Source: Sabellastarte sp. h YS-2021 (Eukaryota > Annelida > Polychaeta > Sabellida > Sabellidae). Taken from it: 64,000 nucleotides of DNA. Position 1 is the stretch's first letter. Each line of letters starts with the position of its first letter. Below are positions 33,100 to 45,556 of the stretch, piece by piece. A program made the translations under genes and the position numbers. The notes below the pieces were generated by a model. The model ran no database searches and had not been told where the DNA came from. It was given only the letters and a program-made list of their open reading frames with translations. The DNA is taken from NCBI GenBank assembly GCA_964017235.1, contig OZ024935.1, positions 90,829,207 to 90,893,206 of the forward strand, written 5' to 3'.

Positions 33100-34860
33100 A
33101 GGTCATCCAAGGAGTGCCAAAGTACTGCACGTAGCCAAATTAAAAGTGCCTATATGTTCTTTTTATTGGTCCTAGAGGTTTGCAATGTGAAACCAAGTTA
33201 TAGGAAATCATGGGCTGGGAATCTTCTGATGTGGTTAGATTTAAACTTAAGACCCAGAGTCCTTCAAGGTCAAATGAGGACAGCCAAACGTAAAAGTGCT
33301 AATAATTCACTTATTATTGATTCTAGAGGTTTACAATGTTAAACCAACTTATAGGAAATCATGGGCTGGGAATCTTCTGATGTGGTAAGATATGACCTGG
33401 AGACCCTCCTCCAAGGTGAAATGAGGACAGCCAAACTTAAAAGTGCTTATAACTCACTTATTATTGATCCTAGAGGTTTACAATGTGAAACCAACTTAAA
33501 GGCAATCATGGGCTGGGAATCTTTTGATGTGGTCAGATTTGACCTTCGGCTCCTCCTTTAAGGTCAAATGAGTATAGCGAAACTTAAAAGTGCTTATAAC
33601 TTGCTCATTATTGGTCCTAGAGCTTTGCAATATTAAACCAACTTATAATAAAATCATGAGCTGGGATTCTTATGATGTGTTCAGATTTGACCTCGGGTCC
33701 CTTTTCAAAGTCAAACAAGGATGGCCAAACTTAAAAGTGCTAATAACTCACTTATTGGTCTTAGAGGTTTGCAATGTAAAACCACCTTATAGGAAATCAT
33801 GGGCTAGGAATCTTTTGATGAGGTCAGATTTGACCTTGGTCCCCTCCTTCAAATTTGCTTCTATCTCCTTAACCGTGAGAGGTAGAGCGATTTCGTCGAA
33901 ATCACAGGGTACCTAAGCAATGTATTCTTGGCAATTTTCAAAAAAATTTCCTCTTCCCAATAATGGCGGCCATTTTGAATTTTCGAATTTTTGCCAAAAA
34001 TGGCAAAACACAAATTTGCTTCTATCTCCTTAACCATGCGAGATAGAGCGATTTCTTCGAAATTTTCGACCCACAGGGTATCTGAGCAATGTACTCTTGC
34101 CAATTTTAAAAAAAATTTCCCTTTCCCACATATGGCGGCCATTTTGAATTTTCGAATTTTTGCCAAAAATTGAAAAACAGAAATTTGCTTCTATCTTCTT
34201 AACCGTGCAAGATAGAGCGATTTCGTCGAAATTTTTGACCCAACCAATGCAAAAAGGCATGAAGCTGAAATAATTTACATGTATACTAATAAATATTTAA
34301 GCATCATTGATATATTTTACAAATGAAACACTGGGTCTTGTAAGACTACTGTACAATTTTTGCAAAAGGTTTATGGGGTGGACATTACACATGATAATGT
34401 GTGTTCTTCTATGCTATCCTGTTTCTATTCATATGTCGCAGCTACTATCAACAGGGCGTCCTATTTCTAGTTGGTCCTAGAGCTTTGCAATGTTAAACCA
34501 ACTTATAATAAAATCATGGGCTGGGAGTCTTCTGATGTGTTCAGCTTTGACAAGGTCAAACAAAGATAGTCAAACATAAAAGTGCTTATAACTCGCTTAT
34601 TATCGGTCCTAGAGGTTTGTGATGTGAAACCAACTTTAAGTTATAGGAAGTCATGGGCCAGGAATCGTCTGATGTGGACAGATTTGACCTTGGTCCCCTC
34701 CTTCAAGGTCAACTGAGGATAGCCAACATAAAAGTACTTATAATTCGCTTATTATTGGTCCTCGAGGTTTGCAATGTGAAGCCAACCTATAGGAAATCAT
34801 GGGCTGGGAATCTTCTAAGGTACGTAGACAGATTTGACCTTGGTCCCCTCCTTCAAGGTT
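33100..34860 (+). repeat. Composite tandem array: about 147-bp family B units around three 168-bp family C units
   Basis: Family B anchors (GGAAATCATGGGCTGGGAAT and variants) fall near 33203, 33352, 33500, 33650 and 33794, then again near 34510, 34648 and 34794, a spacing of 138-150. Between them three family C units (GCTTCTATCTCCTTAACCGT near 33849, 34017 and 34186) contain AATGGCGGCCATTTTGAAT-type blocks. All open frames in this stretch are repeat by-products. Confidence 0.8.
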
Positions 34861-36178
34861 ATACAATGGTTCACTGGCTTAGGTGGGTTCTCTTTCTGGT
34901 GGATACATATTTGCATCGGTTCTCCAATGCATAGGTCTAGTTTTAGATTTTTAAAGTGCAAATGGAATGGTTATAATGGTTTAATGGTGTCAAATAACCT
35001 TACCAGTAGAAGATTATATACATCTGTCCCCCTTACTCCACCCCATCCTCCCCACCTTTTCCTTCTTAACAGTAAACCGCACCTATTTGATTAGTTTACT
35101 ATAAATCTGTCAAAAATCCTTGCAACCCAACTGCTGAATTGTGCATGAGATAAATGCAGATTTTTTTTCACTTTTCACTGTCTTTATTTAGCCAAATCAA
35201 ATATTATGTAAATAAGATATTAAGGGACACTGTGCACAATGAAACAGGAGTTAGACTGCTCATTTGAAATACGTAGACTTTGTATCTTTACCGTCTAATT
35301 AAATCAAACTGTACTATTCCGTTGAAACTGTAGTGAGTTTTTTCTTTGCTTTAAATAGTATTTGACAGAGAACTTGCCTCATAAATAATTCAAGTGACAC
35401 CATCTCTCCAGTAACAGTACAAACTAATGACCTTGAAATTTCAGATAATTGGGCTTAGCTTTTTCTTGAAAATGTGGTAAAATGAAGTCTCAGGGGTTGT
35501 AATGGCAAATGACTGTTCAAAGTTTAACCTTTCTTCTGTAAGTAAATAAGTCATATTTTTGTGATAGTTAGCTAGAGATTGAAATACAATTTTAGAACTA
35601 GCATGGCTTTGCATATTGAAAGACTGTTTCATCTTGTAATATTCCTGCCTGACAGCTACATAAATTATGTTTCATTCCTCAGAGAGAGTTATTTCAGTAT
35701 AACAAAAGGTATTTTATATGATCAGAAAACAGGACAAATTTCAATCAATAAGGCCCACTGGGACCCAAGGTTTATTGGACTTAAAAAGGAATATTCTATT
35801 TAAGAGAGTTCTGTTTCAAAGGGGTTGACTGCTTCAATGGAAGAAAATCGGCTTACATGTTCCAGGCTCTTTTAAAGCTGATTTTTAAACTTTTAAATTG
35901 AATAAAATTTATTCCCAAATCTATTTATGAGTGAATATTGATGATTAATGTATGAAGAAGTATATAGACTTATATTTTAATAGTACTGCCAGCTAGATAT
36001 AGAAAATGAAATTGACCTTTTTAGTATTGATGTTGAAATTCAGGAGCCGTGTCAAAACTGTCAATTAATAATATGATCTCATTATAATCATATACTAAAA
36101 GAGACAGAGATCCAGGATGCAGGAGCTATGTCAATTAATATTAACTGTGTCGCTTAATATTGTGATATCAATATAATT
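34861..36178. other. No gene seen
   Basis: AT-rich sequence between the composite array and the second Helentron-like element. Confidence 0.45.
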
Positions 36179-37932
36179 AAGCGTCCCTGAAAGGTTTCAA
36201 ACCATATTTGGCAGTTATATACCTTAGGCGTGGGAAAATTTTTCTGTATGCTTAAATTTGACCTCTGACCTTTATGAAAGTCACATGATCAAAAACTATT
36301 TTTTGAAGTACACCCCCCCCGTCATCACAGTTCAGGAAAAACTACTTGCTACAGAGCCTTATAATTTGACACACCTGTTCATACTATCGAAAACGTGTGC
36401 TGATGAGATTTTGGGAGCAATCCCTTGAAAAATGTCTCATTTATGAGTGATTTTCTGACACCTTCCAATCTGAAAGCCTTAAATTTAGGCCAACCCCCCT
36501 ATCATCTTCTTAAGTATTGCATTTAGAGCTATAACATGTACTGGGAGGTAATAGGAAACCATATGTGGAGAGTCTAAATAACCGGTCAGTTTTACCCCAC
36601 GGCCCCCCCTTTTGGGTCAAACTGGGGTCATAAAATAGCTGCTTTTGAGTTTTTGCCTTATATCTCCTTTATTGTTGCTTTTATAGCTTCAGAATGTATT
36701 AAGAGGTATTGGGAAAGCATATATGGAGAGTCTAAATAGCCGGTCAGTTTTACCCCCCGACCCCTCCCTTGTGGGTCAAACTGGGGTCATAAAATAGCCG
36801 ATTTTGAGTGTTTGCCTTATATCTGCTTTATTGTTGCTTTTATAGCTTCAGAATATATTAAGAGGTATTGGGAAAGAATATGTGGAGAGTCTAAATAGCC
36901 GGTCAGTTTTAGCCCCCAACCCCCCCCCCCCCCCTTATGGGCCAAACTGGGGTCATAAATAGCTGCTTTGGAGTTTTTGCCTTATATCCTTTATTGTTGC
37001 TTTTATAGCTTCAGAATGTATTAAGAGGTATTGGGAAAGCATATATGGAGAGTCTAAATAGCCGGTCAGTTTTACCCCCCGACCCCCCCTTATGGGTCAA
37101 ACTGGGGTCATAAAATAGCCGATTTTGAGTTTTTGCCTTATATCTGCTTTATTGTTGCTTTTATAGCTTCAGAATATATTAAGAGGTATTGGGAAAGAAT
37201 ATGTGGAGAGTCTAAATAGCCGGTCAGTTTTACTCCCCCCCCCCTTATGGGCCAAACTGGGGTCATAAATAGCTGCTTTGGAGTTTTTGCCTTATATCTC
37301 CTTTATTGTTGCTTTTATAGCTTCAGAATGTATTAAGAGGTATTGGGAAAGCATATATGGAGAGTCTAAATAGCCGGTCAGTTTTACCCCCTGACCCCCC
37401 CTTATGTGCCAGACTGGGGTCATAAATAGCTGCTTTGGAGTTTTTGCCTTATATCTCCTTTATTGTTGCTTTTATAGCTTCAGAATGTATTAAGAGGTAT
37501 TGGGAAAGCATATGTGGAGAATCTAAATAGCTAGTTAGTTTTATCCCCTGACCCCCCTTTATGGGTCAAACTGGGGTCATAAAATAGTTGCTTTGGAGTT
37601 TTGCCTTATATCTCCTCTATTGTTGCTTTTAGACCTTCAGAATGTATTAAGAGGTATTGGGAAAGCATATGTGGAGAGTCTAAATAGCCGGTCAGTGTTA
37701 CCCCCGACCCTCCCTTATGGGCCAAACTGGGGTCATAAATAGCTGCTTTGGAGTTTTTGCCTTATATCTCCTTTATTATTGCTTTTATAGCTTCAGAATG
37801 TATTAAGAGGTATTGGGAAAGCATACGGCACAGCTTTGTGCATTCTTAGCTTTACAGCATGCTTATTAAAACCACAAAGCATTTTAAACTTTAAGGGACG
37901 CTTCGCTTTTGTTAGCAAAAGCATTCCTCTAG
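36179..37932 (+). mobile_element. Helentron-like non-autonomous element with internal tandem repeats, copy 2
   Basis: The 5' end AAGCGTCCCTGAAAGG pairs with the 3' subterminal TTTAAGGGACGCTT (just before the hairpin). The hairpin GCTTTTG-TTAG-CAAAAGC is at 37905-37922, then ATTCCT and CTAG (37929-37932), then T. The left flank ends AATT. About eight 155-160 bp units lie inside, against four in copy 1. Compared with copy 1 it lacks about 80 bp after the 5' end, with GAAAGG/GAAGG at the break, which suggests a deletion through short homology. Confidence 0.85.
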
Positions 37933-38430
37933 TTATGACTGCCCAGAGAGACAGAAATGATCCAGTATCATGCGCCCAGCTATCATAATTGAGTCACATG
38001 ACATACACAATTACGCTCTTGCAGTTGGGTCATTCATCCATTGCAGTCAGACAGGTGTATTATCAAAGAGGTCACATGGGGCCTTTTCTCTGTATCCCAT
38101 CCAGAAACATACTACATTGACAGAAGTTTGGCAGTTGACTAAACTGAACACATGAATGAATCTTCAGTTAAAATTCAAAGTTTGAGTTTCACAGCCACTA
38201 GCTGTGAGTAAAATCACACATTCACTCATTACAGTGGAACACGGGTATCATTAAACGGTCACATCAGGCTATATTATTTTCTGTATATCCTTACCTGACA
38301 GAAAGTTGGCAGTTGACTGTTTAAACTGAACACAAATCAACTTTCAGTTAAAACTTTTCAAAGTTTACGTTTTACTTATACTTTGAACTGTGAATCAAGC
38401 ACCCTATGGACTATTGACCTTCTGGAGTTA
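37933..38430 (+). repeat. Degenerate duplicated block
   Basis: Two related stretches: GAAGTTTGGCAGTTGACTAA...CTTCAGTTAAAA near 38124-38173, and GAAAGTTGGCAGTTGACTGT...CTTTCAGTTAAAA near 38301-38354. The spacing is about 180 bp. A loosely similar block occurs around 58080-58480. Confidence 0.45.
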
Positions 38431-39608
38431 GAATTACTGTTTTTGTTTTGACGTCCTTCAATTTGTACATACTTACAAACCCAGAGGGAGTTTATCATTT
38501 CAATTCCATGTCACCCTTCCATTTTACTCATTTTCCAGCTATATTCCTACCCCGCAGGATGGGTGGCCTTAGTTCATGCCACACCTCTACCCTAAAGCCA
38601 TGTGTTTATTGCACTCCACACCCCTGAACTCTGGCATTGTACAGAGTCAAATGTGTGTGATATTCAGCACTCTGGACCCCCCAACCTTTACATTACCTGC
38701 AATAATGGGAATAAAAATTCACAAAATTACTCCAAGAGACAAAAAAAACTTTTAATAGTCACATATATCCTAAATTCGACAAAAATATCCAAGAATTGAA
38801 AGCAAAATAGGGAGGGTGTATCTTTGTGGGAGAATTTGACACACTGCGGTGACTTTCCAATTTAACTCATCTACAGGGTCTCTAATTGACTTGACTGACT
38901 GTATATTGGCTTAAGGGATAATGACCTATCCTGTTTTGCCACAGTGATGCATGTCACATTTTCCACACACTGTCATGAAAGACCCTTTGATTTAGAGAAA
39001 AACCTCAGCAAAGCATGGATATGACCAGTTGATACCTAATCATCAAAATGCTAACAGGGTGTGTAAATTTCTCATTGCTTTTATGATCAAAACTGCTGCA
39101 AGTCCGTATGCAACTTTATTTCTGAGAATAATGTTCCTACAAAATCTTCCAGTTATTATATTCTTATTTTTAATTTTGTGTAACCATTGTTGAAACATTT
39201 ACAGTTGCATGATTATTCATTTAAATTATGTCTGTATTAAAATGTCTCTTTCAGTTCTTGGTTAAAATTGTACTATTAAAAGTTTAGTTCATCCATAACC
39301 CGAATTAAGGTTAAACTATCAGACTTCTGACAAGATGATGGTTGCATACTATTGTAATGTACAAACGTAGTCAGTTATAGTAATACAAGACGACACATTT
39401 GTAGTACCCTAGGTTTATTTTCATAAAGAAGTCTAATTTTACTCTCAGTTGAATCTACTGTTAAAAATTTCAATATGAATAATATTCACAACTTATTTAA
39501 TCCTGGTGTGCTCTTAGTTATAAAGCCTTGCACTTAATCTGACTTCTGTGTCACCTTTTGTTCATGTGCTTTCCTGAGAATACACGAGTCCCAGGTGTAT
39601 ATTCATAA
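38431..39608. other. No gene seen
   Basis: Non-coding sequence. A proline- and histidine-containing short open frame near 38602 has no support. Confidence 0.35.
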
Positions 39609-39651
39609 GGGGGGGTGGGGGGTTAAAGGGGGGTTGAGTGGGGGAGGGGGG
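39609..39651 (+). other. G-quadruplex motif
   Basis: Five G-runs of 7, 6, 6, 5 and 6 are separated by loops of 1, 5, 6 and 1 nt. This fits the standard G3+N1-7 pattern with long runs, so a stable intramolecular quadruplex is expected. No nearby gene gives it an obvious role. Confidence 0.7.
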
Positions 39652-40196
39652 TGTTGTATGAGGATTTATATCAACCTCTACCTCCTGGGGTTCTTTCTAG
39701 GAAATGATCCAACACCTGATATCTCTAGCCTTAGTTTTCTCTCCATTGTTCAATCATAACTTTAGGTCATCCTAATAAAACAAAATTCAGAATATCTACT
39801 TGTCTTTATTCATTGAGTACTCTAAAAATTGTTATTTATATTTGAATTAAACGTTTAAAATATCGACAAGTAATATACATTTTATTCTTTGGTAATACTA
39901 GCTTTTATCACAACCTTAACATAGGCTTAAGTTTTAACTTAAAGTATCCATCTTGATACAATAAAATATGACAAAAGACCAAGCTACCAATGGACTAGTA
40001 GAATTAGTATGGAGTGGACATTGCTGACAGAAACTCTGTGATTGTGCATTTAAACTGGTATCGGACTGAAGGAATTGGAAACAAAGTGCAAAGAATTGCT
40101 TGATAGCTGTGTTTGATTTGGTGTACTATCCTTGTACTTGGTGTGCAATCTGTGCAGACAAGTTGAAGTGTTTCTGTGACTCATTTGAATTGCAGA

Positions 40197-40239
40197 ATGA
40201 CGGACTCCAAGACACTGACCAAGACTCCTCCAAGGATAG
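40197..40239 (+). CDS. Candidate first coding exon (1a), unconfirmed
   Basis: The ATG is followed by 14 codons (MTDSKTLTKTPPRI) and ends at ATAG|GTAAAG, a good splice donor, in phase 1. The open stretch is less AT-biased than its surroundings. The upstream TTGAATTGCAG could be either 5' UTR or an acceptor. A second candidate with the same end phase lies at 48200-48257, and a phase-compatible micro-exon is at 60403. I do not recognise the peptide. Short ATG-donor segments occur by chance, so this is a hypothesis. Confidence 0.28.
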
Positions 40240-40419
40240 GTAAAGATAACAGAAATTGTTGTATTGATGTTAAAACTGGTTTGTTGTGTACAATAGTAGT
40301 GAGTAAAAATAGTGTGTGTAAAACACTGAGTAATCTTATCAAATCTAATGTAATATGAACTGTAATAGCACTTAATTGTTTATTGACAGAATCTAAGGAG
40401 CAACAATCCCAAAACATGT

Positions 40420-40640
40420 ACAGTAAGAATTTGTCTGTTAAGCTTTAAGTTTGTTTCTGCAGGGGGCAGTGGTAGTGGAAAATCTATGTTTAACTTATCA
40501 GGTAAATCATTCCAGATTTTAGATATGTAGAAAGGCAAAATGGTGGCCAAAATGTTACACAGATTAGTGATTGTAGGAGTAAAAATGTGGAACTGCCTAT
40601 TACTTGTCATAATAAAATAAAGATTATAAGTCAAGAGCAA
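40420..40640 (-). pseudogene. Possible LINE C-terminal relic (minus)
   Basis: A minus-strand frame reads FTPTITNLCNIL then FYISKIWNDLPDKL. This recalls the TN-x-SFFP-x-WN-LP segment at the C-terminus of many LINE RT proteins. No RT motifs remain. The evidence is the short motif only. Confidence 0.3.
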
Positions 40641-40759
40641 GAAATGGCCAATACACGGAGTTGCACATTCTATTTTATCTCAAAATTAACATGTGAAGAT
40701 TGGATTGTTTTAATTAGCATGACACTCTTTTAGAGAGTGTAGTATATTTATCAAGGAGG

Positions 40760-40935
40760 TTATATCTTTTGGCGTGTTTGTCTCCGTCCACAATCACTTT
40801 GAAAGTAGTAAACGTATCTTTATGAAATTTTTTATTTGAGTAGTGCTTGACCAAAGAAAGAAGTAAATTAAATTGTACAGAAAATCCACAACATTATATA
40901 TGACTGGATACAAAAAAAAATCCTGAATTTTGGGA
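40760..40935 (+). repeat. Degenerate solo copy of the GGATC-family start
   Basis: AAGGAGGTTATATCTTTTGG, TTTGTCTCCGTCC and TTTATGAAATTTTT match the order seen at 9765-9960 and the half-repeats at 5505-6925. Confidence 0.4.
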
Positions 40936-41720
40936 GGCTCATCAGCCTTGGAGGTCCACTCTAGGAGTGTTGTCTGAGTACTTCAGTCTGTAATCTTTAA
41001 CTGTCCAGGCCCTTGCACATTGGCAATAGGAGTTGGTCCAATTTAGTTGGATAATACAGTTGAAACTGCTGTAACACACCGCATCTATGTGTACTAACAG
41101 GGATTAATAATATTTTTGTTTTCAAAATGAAGAATACTTCAACTTTTATCGGAATGGTGGGTATTGCAAGTATATACCACAGAACTCCATTTGACTATGA
41201 TTGGAACTTCCCTATCTCTAGTCCAATTTTGAATTTTTTTTTCACTATTTTCTTCGGTTTAAAGAGGATTTGCATCTTAATGTATCAGATTGTATGGGAT
41301 CATTTAGGATCGGTTTGATGCTTACAGGCCTTTATATTCCTTCATCTTTTGGTATTAGTGCATGGCGATTGGTTATATAACTTAATTAAAATTAAAAACA
41401 GACCCCACATTAAACGTGCCTTATCATGTGGCAGTTGATCAGGGCAGTTGATCAGTGCCACAATATCTCTTGGATGACTGTGTGGTAATTATTTAATCAG
41501 TAAAAACTCAGTGTCCTGTTTAGTAACAAGTGTGTTGTATTATTATCTTTCTTAAATGTCTAATTATTCAAAGTGAGACACTAGCTGCTCATTCTCTTGC
41601 AAGATTTTGCTTTAATCAACCCATTGCTGTGGCTCATTATTCTCCTATACAAGGCTTTACTTCATACTCTAACCTACATGTTTTTTTTATTAAATATTCT
41701 TACATATTTTATGACTGCCA

Positions 41721-41824
41721 CAAGTTGTACTTTTTATAGACAAGTACTTTTTATACACGAGAACTACTTCTTATACGCAAGTACTTTTTATACACAAGTA
41801 CTTTTTATACAAAAGTACTTTTTC
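41721..41824 (+). repeat. Minisatellite, unit of 17-20 bp
   Basis: About six copies of ACAAGTACTTTTTATAC, some with short insertions. The AAGTACTTTTTATA core is nearly invariant. Confidence 0.75.
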
Positions 41825-41969
41825 ACCATTACTCTACTCACCAGCGAGTACTCTTTTTGGTGATAAATGCAACAGAAATTGTTAAATTTTATGTCAATAT
41901 TTGGAAAAAATTGCAAGGATCGCGTTGTACAGAGGACGCTTTTCTTAATTTTGTATTCCAAACAATTCA

Positions 41970-42189
41970 CAGGGGCCACGGTGGCAGAGTGGTAACACTC
42001 TCGCCTCCCACCTCTGAGGCCGGGGTTTGATCCCCGGCACGGCCTCAAGTGGGAAAGCTGGTAGTTGCTTGCCGTTGGTCGGCAGTTTACAGTACAGAAC
42101 CCTAACGAACTGTATGTACTGGTTTCCTCTGCCCTTCCAACTACCCGTCATGATATGACGTGTACAGTGTTGAAAGTGACGTAAAAACC
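41970..42189 (+). mobile_element. tRNA-derived SINE, family 1, well preserved
   Basis: The head has box A TGGCAGAGTGGTAA (41982-41995) and a strong box B stem GGGGTTTGATCCCC (42023-42036). It is followed by the family body. A perfect 12-bp target duplication, CCAAACAATTCA, flanks it at 41958-41969 and 42190-42201. It is the youngest-looking copy in the window. Confidence 0.9.
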
Positions 42190-42221
42190 CCAAACAATTC
42201 ATTGCTCTATTCTTCAACAGA

Positions 42222-42460
42222 TCATCTTATCTTGGTGCAGCTTGGCCAATACCCGTCTGATTACTGAAGTTAAACTGCACTAGACTTAGTACTTAGATGA
42301 GTGACTGTCCGAGTTCTGGGCCATTAGTATGGGTGGATTCAAACTCGGTTGCAGTTGTTGTGAGAGAGTTTGTTTTTGATGAAAAACATACCTGCATAAG
42401 GCATTGCTGAAGAGACTGTCAAATGATGCATTTTATGGCATGAAGCGATAAATAAATATT
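42222..42460 (+). mobile_element. 5S rRNA-derived SINE
   Basis: The 5' part tracks 5S rRNA: CCCGTCTGATTACTGAAGTT, then a box A-like TTAAACTGCACTAG, intermediate element ACTTAGTACTTAGATG, and box C-like GATGAGTGACTGTCCGAGTT (ends near 42315). It is too diverged and too long to be a 5S gene: it continues with a box B-like GGATTCAAACTC and a body, then ends in GATAAATAAATATT. A 5S-like internal promoter with a SINE tail is the SINE3-type design known in fish and some invertebrates. Confidence 0.7.
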
Positions 42461-45400
42461 GTTTCATATGCAGACACAAACGTGAGTTTGATATTGATAT
42501 TAAAAGAGCATTTTCATTCTGAAAATAGACTATCTTCCATGGTCAAATTTCACATTATTGTAGCAGATATCATGTTCCTAATATGCTTTCAGAATGATCC
42601 CATATTTAGGTGATGGCAATTTCCATTTGTGTTTATCCTTTTAAAAATATCATTCTATTTATATATACAGATGTACAACCCTCCTTGTGGGAAATGACAT
42701 TGGGAAACGTCAGGACAATTTGTATAATGGGATTACAGAGAATACTACCATTCAATCTCCCTGACTATATTGTGTCTAGTCTATGGGATGATATAAAAGT
42801 GGATTTCAATGCAATATCACATTGTTTGTCTCTGCTACAAACTGATGCTATGTATAATAATACTTACGTATCTTTGTTTCCGTTTACTCTCAATACAATG
42901 CTTTTACACTCTGTTAGGTCAGGATGACTTCATCTTTTGTTCAGTCGCTTGATTAGACTTAAGGCCTTGACACACTGATGATGGTATTAGCCAATAAGAG
43001 TCCGTTAATAGCATTGGAAGTCATTGTGGGACATACCTTAGTTACATGCACCTACGGCACTATAATCTTTGAATTCCTACTTCTCTCAGTTCTGTACAAG
43101 CTGCATACGAGTGCAGAAATATTTAACTTGTCAGGGCTCGTTTGTGACTCGATGCAGTTGAAGGTTTGGTGGTATCCATTTGGTTCTATAAGTATAAATA
43201 AATCGGGATTTGTATTTTGATTGGATGTGTTCTATCTTACAATTGTACAGAGTTTCCCGCACGCACCAGAATTTTAAAAATCTTTCGAATAGTTGTTACG
43301 TCTTTTTGTGAGCAAAATTAAAAGATACAGACAGACAGGAAGAGTGGGGACGGGGCGGAATGGCTACATGCACTACCAAGATATGAGATTTCTTTTCAGA
43401 GTCATTAAGGACAAGGTCATGAAGCCAAATTCTAACATGACACGGCTGTATCTGCAATTCTGATTGGCTAAGAACCCTGGTAAAATTCTTTATATACTAG
43501 CTGGTCAAAAGTAGCTCATGATCCATCTACCAAGTGATAAAATTTGGTAAATATATTCCCATGTTTCCGGTTGTTTACTTTGGATGTGAACAAAGAAATT
43601 TTGATGTAAAAATTAAAAATAATTTATACAGAAGGAGTAAGTGCTGAAATAAATGTAAGGAAAGGAATGGCTTCCCCTAACTCTGTGTTTTCTTAAAAGT
43701 AATTATCCCTTTGACGGTGATTTCTTAGTCACTCTTTATCTAATCACCTGATTGAGTTTCCCCTATTTTTAGGGAATCTGAGAAAATGCCTTTTAAGTTA
43801 TAACAAAGAACAAACTGGGTAGGATTAAGACTTAAGACTTTTAACACTTCTTCAATTGCAAAACATTTCAAAGCTGGACATCAATACTGTATTGTAAAGA
43901 TTATCAAAAGTATACCAGTAATTATATGTAAATGCCACTACAGATTAATAACAATTGAGATTATATACTTTTAAATCCATCTAGAAAACACTGGCTGCTG
44001 AAAATCAGTGATATGATTTTGAAATGGCCATTAGCTTCAGAACCACTTCTAGGTTTTGAAATGGCCATCAGATTTATCTGGCCGTTTTGAAATAGCCAAT
44101 GGTTTCTAAACGGCAAGTAACAGTAAATACTGTGTTAGCAAACAAGATGAATAATCAGAGAATATAAAGAACAAGTGGAGATAATTACTGACAGTGCTTG
44201 ATAAATCCATCAATAAATGGTTAGTTTTACTGGCATGTTCAACATCTTGCTGTATAATTAGTCCAAGCAGCCACAGTGTAAGGTTATCAATGCATCAAAA
44301 AGGACTGGGGAATGAAAAATCAATGGTAAAGCCCTGGAGAACAGACCAGAGGGGCAAACCGATGATAATTTTAAAGGAGAAATTTATTTTATTAATATTA
44401 TTATTATCACAAAAGAAAGAATCAGTACAGTAACTATTCTGTCACATTGATTTTTTTCCTTACTATATTTTTGTCACTATCTTGCACATCAGAAATAATG
44501 TCAAGTGTTTTTCTTTTTGCATCTGATGAGCCTCTCCAGTGAAATGGCATGACACCCCTTGTTCTTGTGTTCATTCACAATTTCATCAACATTCACCTAA
44601 GACAGGATATTTTGGGGAGTGTAACTGCATGGATCAAACCAGTTTAATACAATTCAGTACTATACACTCAAGTATGAGTCCTTAATAGGCTAAAGGAAAT
44701 GGTAAAAAAATGTTCAAAATCAGACGGAAATAAGGAATTTCTAGTCATTTTGATGCATTAGATTTATGATATATGCTGATGACATATAATGACTGAATAA
44801 AAGTTGTAGAATTTAAAAGAGAAAATTCTGTATTTTGCATCATGTTGTATGCAGTTATGCAGTTGTTGAGTTATTGTAACATAATACAACTATATCATCA
44901 GATTAGCTCCTCATTTAGACCGTACAGGCGTTATGATTTTAACATAATGTGGTAAGAATAAGGATTTCATATATTTAATGTTGTGACAAATGTAATGTTG
45001 GTGGCGGAGTATGGGGCACTCCATTCTAAAATAGCAAGAAAATAGATAAAATACCATTTCCCAGCCAATTAAAGTCTGTAAACTCTTTGCAATAAAGTTG
45101 CTTCGAGCTTTAGCAGTGAGTGCCCTAGTTTTACTTTGTAAACTTAAAGCATGTTGTTGAGTGGCACGGTAATTCGGCACCTAACTTAAATTGGCACAAA
45201 TATGAAGTCAACAATCAATGCAGACTAGTTAATTGGGATAACAGATACAAATATAAGCTATTATGTTAGCTTTATGTTAATAGGTTGTTTGTAAATTTAT
45301 TGGAACAGCTTATGATGGACCAGTTGCATTGTCACCCCATTAAAAGAGTCCTCTTAAAGGGTAGATTCTATGTCTATATCCATCCAAAATCTGTGTACTG

Positions 45401-45556
45401 TGTACTTACACCAATATATTATAATATCGTACATATTGTACGCAGAATAAATGCAAGGTTAATTTTAAGAAAACAAGTGGAAACAACATTTTCATGTTAT
45501 ATTTGTGTTAAATTCCTAGACCAGGAAAATTCAGTTTTTAAAATACTTGGAAGAAT
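42461..45556. other. No gene seen
   Basis: AT-rich. The open frames at 42610-42927 and 42978-43220 have ordinary-looking composition but no recognisable domain and no consistent splice context. Confidence 0.4.

Noticed and set aside
33861..34260. ORFs in the 33.8-34.3 kb stretch
   Set aside because: They repeat every 168 bp on both strands with the family C units.
36557..37840. CRISPR-like or coding repeat array
   Set aside because: 155-bp units without spacers; poly-C tracts and frequent stops in all frames.
42230..42320. Functional 5S rRNA gene
   Set aside because: Too diverged in the promoter blocks, lacks a T-run terminator at the right place, and continues into a SINE body.
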